In this document: piece after piece, positions 54,474 through 64,000 of the stretch
Layout: each line of letters opens with the position of its first letter
Numbering within the stretch: the first letter of the stretch is position 1
Source: Janthinobacterium agaricidamnosum
Lineage (GTDB): Bacteria; Pseudomonadota; Gammaproteobacteria; Burkholderiales; Burkholderiaceae_D
Direction of reading: 5' to 3'
DNA: 64,000 nt
NCBI RefSeq assembly: GCF_003667705.1
Contig: NZ_CP033019.1
Span: forward strand, 2,542,001-2,606,000
Notes under the pieces: model-generated
Seen by the model: the letters and a program-made list of their open reading frames with translations, nothing else
Database searches by the model: none
What the model was told of the DNA's origin: nothing
Position numbers and translations under genes: made by a program

Positions 54474-56885
54474 ATGACAACTTCCAAATTAACTGAGCAA
54501 ACTCAACTGCCGTTATTGCCGTTGCGGGATGTCGTCGTTTTCCCGCATATGGTGATACCGCTGTTCGTTGGCCGTCCAAAGTCGATCAAGGCGCTGGAAG
54601 CTGCGATGGAGCAGGGCAAGAGCATCATGCTTGCCGCTCAAAAAGCAGCCGCGAAGGACGAGCCGTCTCCTTCGGATATCTATGAAATTGGCTGCGTTGC
54701 CAATATTCTGCAAATGCTGAAGCTGCCCGATGGCACCGTCAAGGTGCTGGTCGAAGGCGCGCAGCGTGCCCGTATCAACCACATCAGCGATGCGCCGACG
54801 CACTTCATCGCCGACCTGACGCCGCTCGAGTCCGAGCCGGGCGACGAGTCGGAAGTCGAAGCCATGCGCCGCGCGATCGTGCAGCAGTTCGACCAGTACG
54901 TCAAACTGAACAAAAAGATCCCGCCGGAAATCCTGGCATCCTTGTCGGGCATCGACGATGCCGGCCGTCTGGCCGACACGGTGGCCGCGCATCTGCCCCT
55001 GAAACTGGAGCAAAAACAGGTCATCCTGGAAATTTTCAGCGTGGCCAAGCGCCTCGAGCACCTGCTGGGCCAGCTCGAAGGCGAGCTCGACATCCTGCAG
55101 GTGGAAAAACGCATCCGCGGCAGAGTCAAGCGCCAGATGGAAAAGTCGCAGCGCGAGTACTACCTGAACGAGCAGGTCAAGGCGATCCAGAAAGAACTGG
55201 GCGAGGGCGAGGATGGCGCCGACCTCGACGAGCTGGAGAAAAAAGTCGCTTCGGCCAAGATGCCGAAGGAAGCGCTCGACAAGGCCACCAACGAGCTGAA
55301 GAAGCTGAAACTGATGTCGCCGATGTCGGCCGAAGCCACCGTTGTGCGCAATTACATCGACACCCTCGTCAACTTGCCTTGGAAAAAGAAATCCAAGGTC
55401 AATAACGACTTGTCGAATGCGGAAAAAGTGCTCGAAGGCGACCACTACGGCCTCGACAAGGTCAAGGAACGCATCCTGGAATACCTCGCGGTGCAACAGC
55501 GCGTCGACAAGCTCAAAGCGCCTATCCTGTGCTTCGTCGGTCCTCCGGGCGTCGGCAAGACCTCGCTGGGCCAGTCCATCGCCCGCGCGACGAACCGCAA
55601 GTTCGTGCGCATGGCCCTGGGCGGCGTGCGCGACGAAGCCGAGATCCGTGGCCATCGCCGCACCTACATCGGCTCGATGCCGGGCAAGATCCTGCAATCG
55701 CTGTCGAAAGTCGGCGTGCGCAATCCTTTGTTCCTGCTCGATGAAGTCGACAAGATGGGCGCCGATTTCCGTGGCGATCCTTCGTCGGCCCTGCTGGAAG
55801 TGTTAGACCCGGAACAGAACCACACGTTCTCCGACCATTACATCGAAGTCGATTTCGACCTCTCCGACGTGATGTTCGTGGCCACGTCGAACTCGTACAA
55901 CATTCCGCCAGCCTTGCTTGACCGCATGGAAGTGATCCGTCTGTCCGGTTACACGGAAGATGAAAAGACCAGCATCGCGCAGCGTTACCTGCTGCCGAAG
56001 CAGATCAAGAACAATGGCTTGAAGGAAGAGGAAATCTCGGTGGCCGAGTCGGCCTTGCGCGACATCATCCGCTACTACACGCGGGAAGCCGGTGTGCGTT
56101 CGCTCGAGCGTGAAGTGTCGAAGATCTGCCGCAAGGTGGTCAAGATGCTGCTGCTGAAGAAATCCGACAAGAAAGTCATCGTCAACTCGAAGAACCTGGA
56201 CAAGTTCCTCGGCGTGCGCCGCTATGATTTCGGTGTCGCAGAGAAAGAAAACCAGGTGGGCCAGGTGGTCGGTCTGGCATGGACGGAAGTGGGCGGCGAT
56301 CTGCTGACCATCGAAGCCGTGTCGATGCCGGGCAAGGGCGGCATCATCCGCACGGGTACCCTGGGCGACGTCATGAAAGAGTCGATCGAGGCAGCCCGCA
56401 CGGTGGTGCGCAGCCGGGCACAGCGTCTGGGCATCAAGGCGGACGTGTTCGAGAAGAGCGACATCCACATCCACGTGCCGGAAGGCGCGACACCGAAGGA
56501 CGGTCCTTCGGCTGGCGCGGCCATGACGGTGGCGATGGTGTCGGTCTTCACGGGCATTCCCGTGCGCGCCGACGTGGCGATGACGGGCGAGATCACCTTG
56601 CGCGGCGAAGTGTTGCCGATCGGCGGCCTGAAGGAAAAGCTGCTGGCAGCGCATCGCGGCGGCATCAAGACGGTCCTGATTCCAGAGCAGAATGTGAAAG
56701 ACCTGGCCGATATTCCGGACAACGTCAAGAACAAACTGGAGATCGTGCCCGTGCGCTGGATCGACAAAGTGCTGGAAATCGCCCTCGAACGCATGCCTGA
56801 AGCGTTGGCGGACGTCGCTGCGGTGGAGGCTGTCACGGCCGCCGCGGCCAAGCCTGACGCGGCCGGCGAGGTAGTAAAACACTAA
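54474..56885 (+). CDS. lon: Lon protease, ATP-dependent
   Basis: An 803-residue LonA protease. The N-terminal substrate-binding domain begins QLPLLPLRDVVVFPHMVIPLFVGR; Walker A is GPPGVGKT near 353; the C-terminal protease domain has the Ser-Lys dyad in KDGPSAGAAM and LKEKLLAAHRGGIK. Degrades misfolded and regulatory proteins. ATG at 54474; upstream in-frame codons are non-coding leader. A terminator follows. Confidence 0.98.
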   Translation: MTTSKLTEQTQLPLLPLRDVVVFPHMVIPLFVGRPKSIKALEAAMEQGKSIMLAAQKAAAKDEPSPSDIYEIGCVANILQMLKLPDGTVKVLVEGAQRARINHISDAPTHFIADLTPLESEPGDESEVEAMRRAIVQQFDQYVKLNKKIPPEILASLSGIDDAGRLADTVAAHLPLKLEQKQVILEIFSVAKRLEHLLGQLEGELDILQVEKRIRGRVKRQMEKSQREYYLNEQVKAIQKELGEGEDGADLDELEKKVASAKMPKEALDKATNELKKLKLMSPMSAEATVVRNYIDTLVNLPWKKKSKVNNDLSNAEKVLEGDHYGLDKVKERILEYLAVQQRVDKLKAPILCFVGPPGVGKTSLGQSIARATNRKFVRMALGGVRDEAEIRGHRRTYIGSMPGKILQSLSKVGVRNPLFLLDEVDKMGADFRGDPSSALLEVLDPEQNHTFSDHYIEVDFDLSDVMFVATSNSYNIPPALLDRMEVIRLSGYTEDEKTSIAQRYLLPKQIKNNGLKEEEISVAESALRDIIRYYTREAGVRSLEREVSKICRKVVKMLLLKKSDKKVIVNSKNLDKFLGVRRYDFGVAEKENQVGQVVGLAWTEVGGDLLTIEAVSMPGKGGIIRTGTLGDVMKESIEAARTVVRSRAQRLGIKADVFEKSDIHIHVPEGATPKDGPSAGAAMTVAMVSVFTGIPVRADVAMTGEITLRGEVLPIGGLKEKLLAAHRGGIKTVLIPEQNVKDLADIPDNVKNKLEIVPVRWIDKVLEIALERMPEALADVAAVEAVTAAAAKPDAAGEVVKH

Positions 56886-56908
56886 CGTTTTACCCCTGTT
56901 TTCCCCAA

Positions 56909-56935
56909 ACAAGCGCTTTTAGAGCGCTTGTTTTA
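56909..56935 (+). terminator. Intrinsic terminator after lon
   Basis: CAAGCGCT and AGCGCTTG pair around a short loop, then TTTTA. Confidence 0.85.
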
Positions 56936-57089
56936 TATTGAAACGTGAATTGCGCCCCCAAAGCGCTTGACACATATACAGTGTGGCTTGTTTAATACGC
57001 CTGCACATTTTTTTCGCCGGACAGCTGTGGTGCCAAAAGTGCCGCAACGATACGGTAAACGTTTTATACCTTTGTAATTGGGGATGCTA

Positions 57090-57362
57090 GTGAACAAGAC
57101 TGAATTGATCGACCACATTGCTGAAAAAGCTGACATTTCCAAAGCCGCCGCTGCGCGCGCACTCGACGCTGTTATCGGCGGCGTGACGGAAACTTTGAAA
57201 AACAACGACAGCGTAACGCTGGTTGGTTTTGGCACTTTCTCGGTCAGCGAACGCGCTGAACGTACCGGCCGCAATCCGCGTACCAAAGAAGCGATCACGA
57301 TCGAAGCAGCAAAAGTTCCAAAATTTAAAGCTGGTAAAGCTTTGAAGGATGCTGTAAACTAA
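57090..57362 (+). CDS. hupB: DNA-binding protein HU-beta
   Basis: A 90-residue histone-like HU protein. It starts at GTG (57090): the residues then read [21 protein letters not shown], the invariant HU beginning, and length is exactly 90. The ATG at 57078 would add four residues foreign to HU, and a GGGG ribosome site suits the GTG. DNA-binding arm [20 protein letters not shown] is intact. It bends and compacts DNA. Confidence 0.97.
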   Translation: MNKTELIDHIAEKADISKAAAARALDAVIGGVTETLKNNDSVTLVGFGTFSVSERAERTGRNPRTKEAITIEAAKVPKFKAGKALKDAVN

Positions 57363-57487
57363 CGGACTTCGGTGAGGTGACAATCACCGGAAACATTTGG
57401 CGGCGCCTTCGGGTGCCGCGATTTCAAGGTTGACGTTCTGCGAATTGCAGCCTTGAATGCAAATGCAAGCAGTACTGTGTATTTTTC

Positions 57488-57564
<77 letters not shown>

Positions 57565-57581
57565 AAAAAATACGCTCTTAA

Positions 57582-57658
57582 GGAGTGGTAGTTCAGTTGG
57601 TTAGAATACCGGCCTGTCACGTCGGGGGTCGCGGGTTCGAGTCCCGTCCGCTCCGCCA
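57582..57658 (+). tRNA. tRNA-Asp (anticodon GTC), copy 2
   Basis: 77 bases with encoded CCA, 17 bases after copy 1 and probably on one transcript. It differs from copy 1 at only two positions, 26 (A) and 44 (G), which face each other at the top of the anticodon stem. Confidence 0.97.
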
Positions 57659-57669
57659 GAATATAGAAG

Positions 57670-57703
57670 CCCGCGCTGCTGAATAAGTAGCGCGGGTTTT
57701 TCT
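57670..57703 (+). terminator. Intrinsic terminator after the tRNA-Asp pair
   Basis: CCCGCGCT and AGCGCGGG pair perfectly around an 11-base loop, then TTTTTCTTTTT. Confidence 0.92.
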
Positions 57704-57873
57704 TTTTCAGCGCCAGATTATCTCGGTGCGACGTCTTTTAGAATCCCTTCCTGCCGTTTTGAATAAAACGCACCTCGATTTAAATCCGCTTTAAGCTGCG
57801 CCCGGTTTAATGCCTGCCCTGGCGCCTTGCCGTTCAGGCGGCGCCAGGGCAGGGCGCGCGCCCTGATTTACCC

Positions 57874-58036
57874 TTGCTATAGCGCTATGGGCATTGTAGA
57901 ATCAGGAGATAATGGCTTGGGCGTCAGAATCCTGCTTTAGTTCCAGCGCCAAGTTGTTGAATCTAAAGGGGAAGTGGACATCTGTCCCGTCCATTCCGCC
58001 GAAGAAATCAAGGCGAACGCATGTTCGCCTTTTTTT
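57874..58036 (+). ncRNA. Promoter, structured leader and terminator before ppiD (putative attenuator or small RNA)
   Basis: TTGCTA (57874-57879) and TAGAAT (57897-57902) are 17 bases apart, a good sigma-70 promoter. About 128 bases of transcript follow, ending at a perfect intrinsic terminator (GGCGAAC 58012-58018, GTTCGCC 58023-58029, T7). TTCCGCC at 57994-58000 could pair with GGCGAA at 58012-58017 instead, disrupting that terminator. Other stems are CTTGG.CG/CGCCAAG (about 57917-57946) and GGAC/GTCC near 57977-57986. Because ppiD begins only 33 bases on, this may be an attenuating leader; otherwise it is a free small RNA. Confidence 0.5.
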
Positions 58037-58068
58037 ATAGTGATCCACTCATCCCGAATTGGCTGACC

Positions 58069-59991
58069 ATGTTTGAATTTATTCGTACCCATCGACGCTT
58101 GATGCAGTTTCTTCTGATGCTGGTCATCGTCCCGTCTTTTGCACTGGTCGGTATCAGCGGCTACCAAAGCTTCGGCGATGGCGCGAACACCATCGCCAAG
58201 GTCGGCGACCAGGTCGTTACGCAGCAGCAATATGAAGAAGCGCAACGCCAGCAGATCGACCGCTACCGCCAGATGATGGGCGAGCAGTTCGACCAGAAAA
58301 TGTTTGACACGCCGGAAGCCCGCAAGAGCATCCTCGACAACCTGATCGCCGAGCGCGCCGTGGCCGCCGAAGTGGGCCGTAGCCGCCTGGTCATCAGCGA
58401 TGCCGTGCTGCAAAAGGAAGTGCTGGAAATCCCAGGCTTGACCTTGCCGGACGGTAAATTCGACCTGGAACGCTACAAGGCCATGCTGGCCGCCCAAGGC
58501 ATGTCCCCACAGCAGTACGATGCGCGCCGCCGCAGCGACCTGGCCCTGCAGCAACTGGCGGGCGCCGTGCAAGGTACGGCCTTCGCGCCGAACACCGTCT
58601 CCAAGCGCCTGTCCGACATCACCTCGGAAGAGCGTGAAGTGCAGGAACTGCTGTTGCCGATCGCCCAGTACGTGCCGGAAGTCAAAGTGACGGACGCCAT
58701 GATCAAGGCCTTCTATGACAAGAACAGCAAGTTCTTCGAAATCCCGGAACAAGCCAAGATCGAATACGTCGTGCTCGACGACAGCGCTGCGGGCGAGCAA
58801 GTCGACGTCAGCGACGCCGACGTGACTGCCTACTACGCGAAGAACCAGAAAGCCTACACGACGCCAGAGGCGCGCCAGGCCAGCCATATCCTGGTCGCCG
58901 TCAAGAAAGATGCATCGGCCGCCGACAAGGCCGCCGCCAAGGCCAAGGCCGAAGCGATCCTGGCGGAAGTACGCAAGGCGCCTGCCAGCTTCGCCGCCGT
59001 GGCGAAAGCCAAGTCGGAAGATCCGGCATCCGCCGAACAGGGCGGCGATCTGGGCGTGATCGGCAAGGATGGCTTGCCGGCACCGTTGCTGAGCGCTGTA
59101 AGCAAGCTCAAGCAAGGCGAAATCAGCGATGTCGTCGCTTCCGATTTCGGCTACCACATCCTGACGATCACCTCGCTCAAGCCGCAGCACGTGCGTGCGC
59201 TGGACGAAGTACGCGGCGAAATCACGGCCGACCTGCGCAAGCAATTTGCTGCCAAGAAATACTCGGAAATGGCGGAAACGTTCACCAACACGGTCTACGA
59301 GCAATCGGACAGCCTGAAACCGGTGGCCGACAAGCTGAAGCTGAAAGTGGAAACCGCCGCCAACCTGTCGCGCACGCCGTCGCCGGCACTGGGCAAGGCG
59401 CCGTTCAACAACGCCAAGTTCCTCACCGCCATCTTCTCGAACGACTCGCTGAAAGACAAGCGCAACACGGAAGCCGTCACCGTCGCGCCGAACGTGCTGA
59501 TCGCCGGCCGCGTGGTGGAATTCAAGCCCGCCTCGAAGCGTCCGCTGGCCGAAGTCGAAGCGATGATCCGTCAGCGTGTGACCATGGAAGAAGCGGAAAA
59601 GCTGGCCAAGAAAGCGGGCGAGACCAAGCTGGCCGCCTTGAAAGCCTCGGGTGATGCGAGCGGTTTCGGCGCAGCGCAATGGGTGTCGCGCAGCAAGCTC
59701 GACGGCATCAACCGCGCCGCCATCGCGCAAGTCATGAAGGCGGACACGAGCAAGCTGCCAGCGTACGTGGGCGTGGACTTGCCAGCCCTGGGCTACGGCA
59801 TCTACCGCATCGCCAAGGTGCAGCAGCCGGCGCAAGTCGATGCGGCGCGCCGCCAGCAAGAGAAAGACCAGATCAGCGGCATCCTGGCACAACAGGAAAT
59901 GTTCGACTACGTCGAATACCTGAAAGCCAAGGCCAAGGTGAAGATCGTCAAACCGGTCACCGCGCCAGCGGCCCCAGCGCCAGCGCCGTAA
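58069..59991 (+). CDS. ppiD: Periplasmic folding chaperone / PPIase PpiD
   Basis: A 640-residue SurA-N-domain protein anchored by one N-terminal helix (LMQFLLMLVIVPSFALVGISG) with a large periplasmic part. The central parvulin-type domain (about 265-370, QASHILVAVKK ... ADLGVIGKDGL ... GYHILTITSLK) follows an N-terminal SurA-like helical region. It helps fold exported proteins near the Sec translocon. The ATG at 58069 gives the proper anchor; its ribosome site is weak, and a terminator lies just upstream. Confidence 0.93.
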   Translation: MFEFIRTHRRLMQFLLMLVIVPSFALVGISGYQSFGDGANTIAKVGDQVVTQQQYEEAQRQQIDRYRQMMGEQFDQKMFDTPEARKSILDNLIAERAVAAEVGRSRLVISDAVLQKEVLEIPGLTLPDGKFDLERYKAMLAAQGMSPQQYDARRRSDLALQQLAGAVQGTAFAPNTVSKRLSDITSEEREVQELLLPIAQYVPEVKVTDAMIKAFYDKNSKFFEIPEQAKIEYVVLDDSAAGEQVDVSDADVTAYYAKNQKAYTTPEARQASHILVAVKKDASAADKAAAKAKAEAILAEVRKAPASFAAVAKAKSEDPASAEQGGDLGVIGKDGLPAPLLSAVSKLKQGEISDVVASDFGYHILTITSLKPQHVRALDEVRGEITADLRKQFAAKKYSEMAETFTNTVYEQSDSLKPVADKLKLKVETAANLSRTPSPALGKAPFNNAKFLTAIFSNDSLKDKRNTEAVTVAPNVLIAGRVVEFKPASKRPLAEVEAMIRQRVTMEEAEKLAKKAGETKLAALKASGDASGFGAAQWVSRSKLDGINRAAIAQVMKADTSKLPAYVGVDLPALGYGIYRIAKVQQPAQVDAARRQQEKDQISGILAQQEMFDYVEYLKAKAKVKIVKPVTAPAAPAPAP

Positions 59992-60012
59992 GATTTAGTT
60001 TTCACGCATAAA

Positions 60013-60042
60013 AATAGCCGCTCTTGAGCGGCTATTTTTTTT
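60013..60042 (+). terminator. Intrinsic terminator after ppiD
   Basis: AATAGCCGCTC and GAGCGGCTATT pair with a TT loop and are followed by T8; the left A tract makes it bidirectional, serving the converging esterase gene too. Confidence 0.93.
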
Positions 60043-60083
60043 GTCTGTGAGTCGGGAACTTTATTTAACCCACCGGCGTAAGA

Positions 60084-60110
60084 CTGGGGTCGGACCCTCA
60101 GGGGCCGACC
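60084..60110. repeat. GGGGTCGG palindrome
   Basis: GGGGTCGG and CCGACCCC pair around an 11-base loop. Lying between converging genes and lacking a T tract, it looks like another dispersed palindromic unit. Confidence 0.6.
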
Positions 60111-60159
60111 CCGGCAGTTCGGCCTTCGGGGTGAAAATTGAGTGAGCTTATGAACCGGC

Positions 60160-60847
60160 TTACTTCGCCCCCAGCAACGGCGCCAGCCGCGGCCAGATAT
60201 TTTTCAAAATGGTCGGGTGCGCCTGCGCATTCGGGTGCATGCGGTCGGCCTGGAACAGCTGCGGCTGGTCGGCGATGCCTTCGAACATGAAGGGCACGAG
60301 CGGCGCCTTCCATTCCTTGGCCAGCTTGCCGTACACGCCATAAAACTGCTCGCCGTAAGCGCGGCCATAGTTGGGCGGCATGCGCATACCCACCAGCACC
60401 ACCTGCGCGCCCGATTTTTTTGCCGCTTCGCCCATGGCGCGCAGGTTCGCTTCGGCGGCCGCCACGGGCAAGCCGCGCAAGCCGTCGTTGGCGCCCAGTT
60501 CGATCAGCACGACATCGGGCTGGTGCTTGGCCAGCAGCGAGGGCAGGCGCGCGCGGCCGCCGCTGGTGGTCTCGCCGCTGATGCTGGCGTTGACGATGCG
60601 CGTGTCGTTCTTTTGCGCTTGCAGCCGCTGTTCCAGCAGCGCCACCCAGCCAGTACCGCGTGCCAGCCCATACTCGGCCGAGAGACTATCGCCGAGCACC
60701 AGCAGCGTTTTTGGTGCAGAATAGGCGTTCGTCATGCTCGATACCAGCAGCACGGCTGCCGCAGGAAGCAGGGACAGCGTGCGCCGCCGCAGGCGGTTGC
60801 CGCCCTTGACACTTATTTGTTCACGAAATTTTTTAAGATAGATCAGC

Positions 60848-60849
<2 letters not shown>
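60160..60849 (-). CDS. tesA: Arylesterase / lysophospholipase TesA-like (GDSL)
   Basis: A 229-residue SGNH hydrolase. The blocks are GDSLSAEYGL (catalytic Ser), NASISGETTSGG, ELGANDGLRGL and DRMHPNAQAH (catalytic Asp and His). A signal peptide (LSLLPAAAVLLVSSMTNAYSA) predicts periplasmic location. I chose the ATG at 60849, whose complement overlaps the divergent ABC gene's ATG; a later start before the signal peptide is possible. In E. coli tesA is likewise divergent from ybbA. Confidence 0.9.
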
Positions 60850-61609
<760 letters not shown>

Positions 61610-61624
61610 TTGCTGGTGGTGATT

Positions 61625-61705
61625 GTCGGATTACGCGCTGCGCGCTAATCCGACCTACCCGACTTCCGGGCCGTAGGTTGGATTAGCGCAGCGTAATCCA
61701 ACGCC
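61625..61705. repeat. REP-like palindromes after the ABC ATPase gene
   Basis: Two units: GTCGGATTA ... TAATCCGAC (61625-61659) and GTTGGATTA ... TAATCCAAC (61672-61705). The second differs by a compensating base change in both arms (C to T, and G to A), evidence that pairing is maintained. Confidence 0.8.
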
Positions 61706-61719
61706 ACCACACCGCATGC

Positions 61720-63273
61720 CTATGCCGACAAGGCATTGATCAAGCTGCGTATCGCCGGGATCAACTCCCCCGCCGTCAGGCCGATCGGGCCGCTGCCTGC
61801 CGCCACCAGCGCATCGGCCGCCGCGCCGTGCAGCCAGACGGCGCCGAGCGCCGCTTCCCATTCCGGCCAGCCCTGGGCCAGCAGGCTGCCGCACAGGCCG
61901 GACAGCACGTCGCCCGTGCCGGCCGTCGCCAGGGCGGGGCCGCCCGTGTTGTTGACGACCACCTGGCCATCGGGCGCGGCGATCACCGTGCCCGACCCTT
62001 TCAATACGACGATCACGCCCAGCTGCGCCGCCAGCTGGCGCGCCGCGCCCAGGCGGTCGGCCTGCACCTCGGCCACCGTCATGTCGAGCAGCCGGGCCGC
62101 TTCCAGCGGATGCGGCGTCAGAATCGTCGCGCCCGCGCCCGTGCGCACGGCCAGCGCCGATTGCAGCTCCGGCTCTGCCGCCATCAGGTTCAGCGCATCG
62201 GCATCGAGCAGCAGCGGGCTGTCGCTGTCAATGGCACGCTGCAGCAGTTCCACCGTATCGGCGTCGTCGCCCAGGCCCGGCCCCGCCACCAGCGCGGCAA
62301 AGTGCAGGCCGGAGAAATCCACGTCCTGCGCGCGGCGGCACATCAGCTCCGGCTGGCCGCTGTCGAAGGCGGGCGGTGCATCGGGAAAGGCGATATACAC
62401 TCTTCCCGCGCCCGCATGCAGGGCCGTGCGGGCCGCCAGGATGGGCGCGCCGGCCATGCCTTGCGCGCCCCCGATGACGGCCACGCTGCCGTAGCTGCCC
62501 TTGTGCGTATTTTGCCGGCGCGGCTGCAACTGGCGCGCGAACAGGTGCAGGCCGCCCAGCTGGGCCCTGGCTTCCGGCAGCAGGGACGGATCGATGGCCA
62601 GCGCCGCCACTTCCACTTCGCCCGCGTAGTCGCGGCCATTCGCCGTGTGCAGGCCCGGCTTGTCGCCGATGAAGGTGAGCGTGTGCGTGGCGCGGATGGC
62701 GACGCCGTCGATGGCGCCCGTGTCCGCGTGCAGGCCGCTGGGCACGTCGAGCGCCAGCACGGGGCAATCGAGATTGTTGACCAGCTGCGCCATGTCGCGG
62801 CATTCGCCTTCCAGGGGGCGCGACGCGCCGATGCCGAACAGGCCATCGATGACCAGGTGCCACGGCGCGGCGCCCACGGCGGCCGAGGCCATGGACGTCG
62901 CCGCATCCATGAAGCGCGCGGCACTGTTGCGGGCGCGGTTCAGGGCCTGTTCGCGTTCGGGCGACGTGGCCGCTGCTTCGGGCGCCAGCCATATCAGCAC
63001 CTCGGTGCCACTGGCGGCCAGGTGCGCGGCCGCTTCCAGCGCGTCGCCGCCATTGTCGCCGGGGCCGGCCAGCACCAGCACGCGCCGGTGGCCCGCCTCG
63101 TCGCCATCCTCCTGGGCGTGCAGCAGCTTCAGGGCGGCGCTGGCGGCGGCCTGGCCCGCGCGCTGCATCAGCAGCCCTTGCGGCAGGTCGCGCAGGGCCG
63201 CTTGTTCGATGGCGCGCAGTTCGGCGATGGAGTACAGCGCAAGGGTGCTACCGGCAAAGTCGATCGGGGTCAT
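61720..63273 (-). CDS. nnr: Bifunctional NAD(P)H-hydrate epimerase / ADP-dependent dehydratase
   Basis: A 517-residue fusion repairing damaged NAD(P)H. The N-terminal epimerase domain (about 20-220) has [20 protein letters not shown] and [12 protein letters not shown]; the C-terminal dehydratase domain (about 235-510) has [42 protein letters not shown] and [19 protein letters not shown]. Together they convert both epimers of NAD(P)HX back to NAD(P)H using ADP. Single gene, converging with ybbA. Confidence 0.95.
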   Translation of the reverse strand: MTPIDFAGSTLALYSIAELRAIEQAALRDLPQGLLMQRAGQAAASAALKLLHAQEDGDEAGHRRVLVLAGPGDNGGDALEAAAHLAASGTEVLIWLAPEAAATSPEREQALNRARNSAARFMDAATSMASAAVGAAPWHLVIDGLFGIGASRPLEGECRDMAQLVNNLDCPVLALDVPSGLHADTGAIDGVAIRATHTLTFIGDKPGLHTANGRDYAGEVEVAALAIDPSLLPEARAQLGGLHLFARQLQPRRQNTHKGSYGSVAVIGGAQGMAGAPILAARTALHAGAGRVYIAFPDAPPAFDSGQPELMCRRAQDVDFSGLHFAALVAGPGLGDDADTVELLQRAIDSDSPLLLDADALNLMAAEPELQSALAVRTGAGATILTPHPLEAARLLDMTVAEVQADRLGAARQLAAQLGVIVVLKGSGTVIAAPDGQVVVNNTGGPALATAGTGDVLSGLCGSLLAQGWPEWEAALGAVWLHGAAADALVAAGSGPIGLTAGELIPAIRSLINALSA

Positions 63274-63403
63274 GGGGTGTTCCGTTAGTCAGCATGCCTT
63301 CAACATAAGGCCGAAGCGGGCGAAAGGCAAGGCGCGCACGCCTGAAACGCGTCCCTGTTTGGCGGCTACAATAGCCATCTCACATAAGCACGGGGGCAGG
63401 ACG

Positions 63404-64000
63404 ATGGACTGGCAATTCTGGATCGACCGGGGCGGCACCTTTACGGACATCGTGGCGCGCCGTCCTGACGGCAGCCTCGCCACGCATAAACTGCTGTCGG
63501 AGAATCCGGGCCAGTACCGCGACGCGGCGCTGGCCGGCATGCGCCAGCTGATGGGCCTTGCGTCCGGCGCGCCGCTGCCCGTGGAACAGGTGGGCGCCAT
63601 CAAGATGGGCACGACGGTGGCGACCAATGCACTGCTCGAACGCAAGGGCGAGCCCACCGTGCTGGCCATCACGCGCGGTTTTCGCGACGCCTTGCGCATC
63701 GCCTACCAGAACCGTCCGCAGCTGTTCGCGCGCCAGATCATCCTGCCGGAACTGCTGTACGGCGACGTGATCGAGATCGATGAACGTGTGGGCGCCCATG
63801 GCGAGGTGGTGACGCCGCTCGACGAGTCGTCCGCGCGTACGGCGCTGGCACACGCGCATGCGCGTGGCGTGCGCGCCATCGCCATCGTGCTGATGCACGG
63901 CTACCGCTACCATGCGCACGAGGCGCGGCTGGCGCAGCTGGCGCGCGATGCCGGTTTTACGCAGGTGTCCGTGTCGCACGAGGTCAGCCCCATGATGAAA
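63404..64000 (+). CDS. 5-oxoprolinase / hydantoinase A family protein, partial
   Basis: The first 199 codons of an open frame that runs off the window. [23 protein letters not shown] is the ATP-binding start typical of the hydantoinase A/5-oxoprolinase N-domain, and [16 protein letters not shown] is the second conserved block. The [12 protein letters not shown] form is characteristic of full-length, eukaryotic-like 5-oxoprolinases, which open 5-oxoproline to glutamate using ATP. A CAGGA-type site precedes the ATG. Length and the rest of the protein cannot be judged. Confidence 0.9.
   Translation, partial: MDWQFWIDRGGTFTDIVARRPDGSLATHKLLSENPGQYRDAALAGMRQLMGLASGAPLPVEQVGAIKMGTTVATNALLERKGEPTVLAITRGFRDALRIAYQNRPQLFARQIILPELLYGDVIEIDERVGAHGEVVTPLDESSARTALAHAHARGVRAIAIVLMHGYRYHAHEARLAQLARDAGFTQVSVSHEVSPMMK

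Noticed and set aside
57078..57089. ATG at 57078 as the HU start
   Set aside because: It would add four residues before the invariant HU beginning; the GTG at 57090 gives exactly 90 residues.
57900..58036. 6S RNA or tmRNA
   Set aside because: It lacks the long central bubble of 6S RNA and the tRNA-like ends and tag of tmRNA; at about 128 bases it is also short.

Overview
The window is 64 kb of high-GC chromosome from a betaproteobacterium, most probably Oxalobacteraceae (Janthinobacterium or a close relative such as Massilia or Duganella). The evidence is the housekeeping order tig-clpP-clpX-lon-hupB-tRNA-Asp-ppiD, an hpnCDE squalene block, an epimerase-type threonine dehydrogenase, and REP-like intergenic palindromes. 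This taxonomic call is inference from gene content, not a database match. There are no rRNA genes, insertion sequences, prophages or CRISPR arrays.

Layout. 0-5 kb: an RsbQ-like alpha/beta hydrolase translationally coupled to a PAS-histidine kinase-receiver hybrid, three unrecognised small proteins and an amino-acid racemase. 5-9.2 kb: an MFS exporter, a SRPBCC protein and an aldo/keto reductase on the minus strand, divergent from a LysR regulator. 9.2-20 kb: mixed genes including YetF-like, DUF6328-like, YidB-like, LacI-type, YegD-type Hsp70, DEDDh exonuclease, Sel1-repeat, DUF4262 and EAL-CBS-GGDEF proteins. 20.3-22.6 kb: a secreted prolyl oligopeptidase. 22.7-27.8 kb: a tightly overlapping five-gene operon of the uncharacterised STM4011-STM4015 families (two radical SAM enzymes, a phosphatase/sulfatase-fold hydrolase, an ATP-grasp enzyme and a leucine-rich-repeat protein). 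28-32.4 kb: a threonine/serine degradation unit, kbl-tdh-sdaA, beside a divergent XRE-cupin regulator with a palindrome between them. 32.6-38.3 kb: an AAA ATPase, thrC-moeA-moaD, a small membrane protein and an HI0933-type flavoprotein. 38.4-40.2 kb: DUF2807 and DUF1700 envelope proteins. 40.3-43.5 kb: hpnE-hpnD-hpnC for squalene. 43.8-48 kb: an RND efflux adaptor and pump. 48.2 kb: tRNA-Leu. 48.4-50.1 kb: an HExxH peptide-modification protein preceded by an overlapping 60-residue His-rich peptide gene. 50.7-60 kb: tig, clpP, clpX, lon, hupB, two tRNA-Asp, ppiD. 60-64 kb: a tesA-like esterase, a ybbA-like ABC ATPase, nnr and the start of a 5-oxoprolinase gene.

Two loci stand out as possible undescribed systems. 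One is the compact peptide plus HExxH cassette inserted between tRNA-Leu and tig (48371-50087), which looks like a minimal ribosomally synthesised and post-translationally modified peptide (RiPP) locus. The other is the STM4011-4015 operon (22678-27803), whose enzyme set implies a multistep modification or biosynthesis pathway with no known product. Smaller leads are a terminator/antiterminator-like leader directly before ppiD, an RsbQ homologue coupled to a histidine kinase rather than an RsbP phosphatase, and a 134-bp folded intergenic element at 38294-38427.
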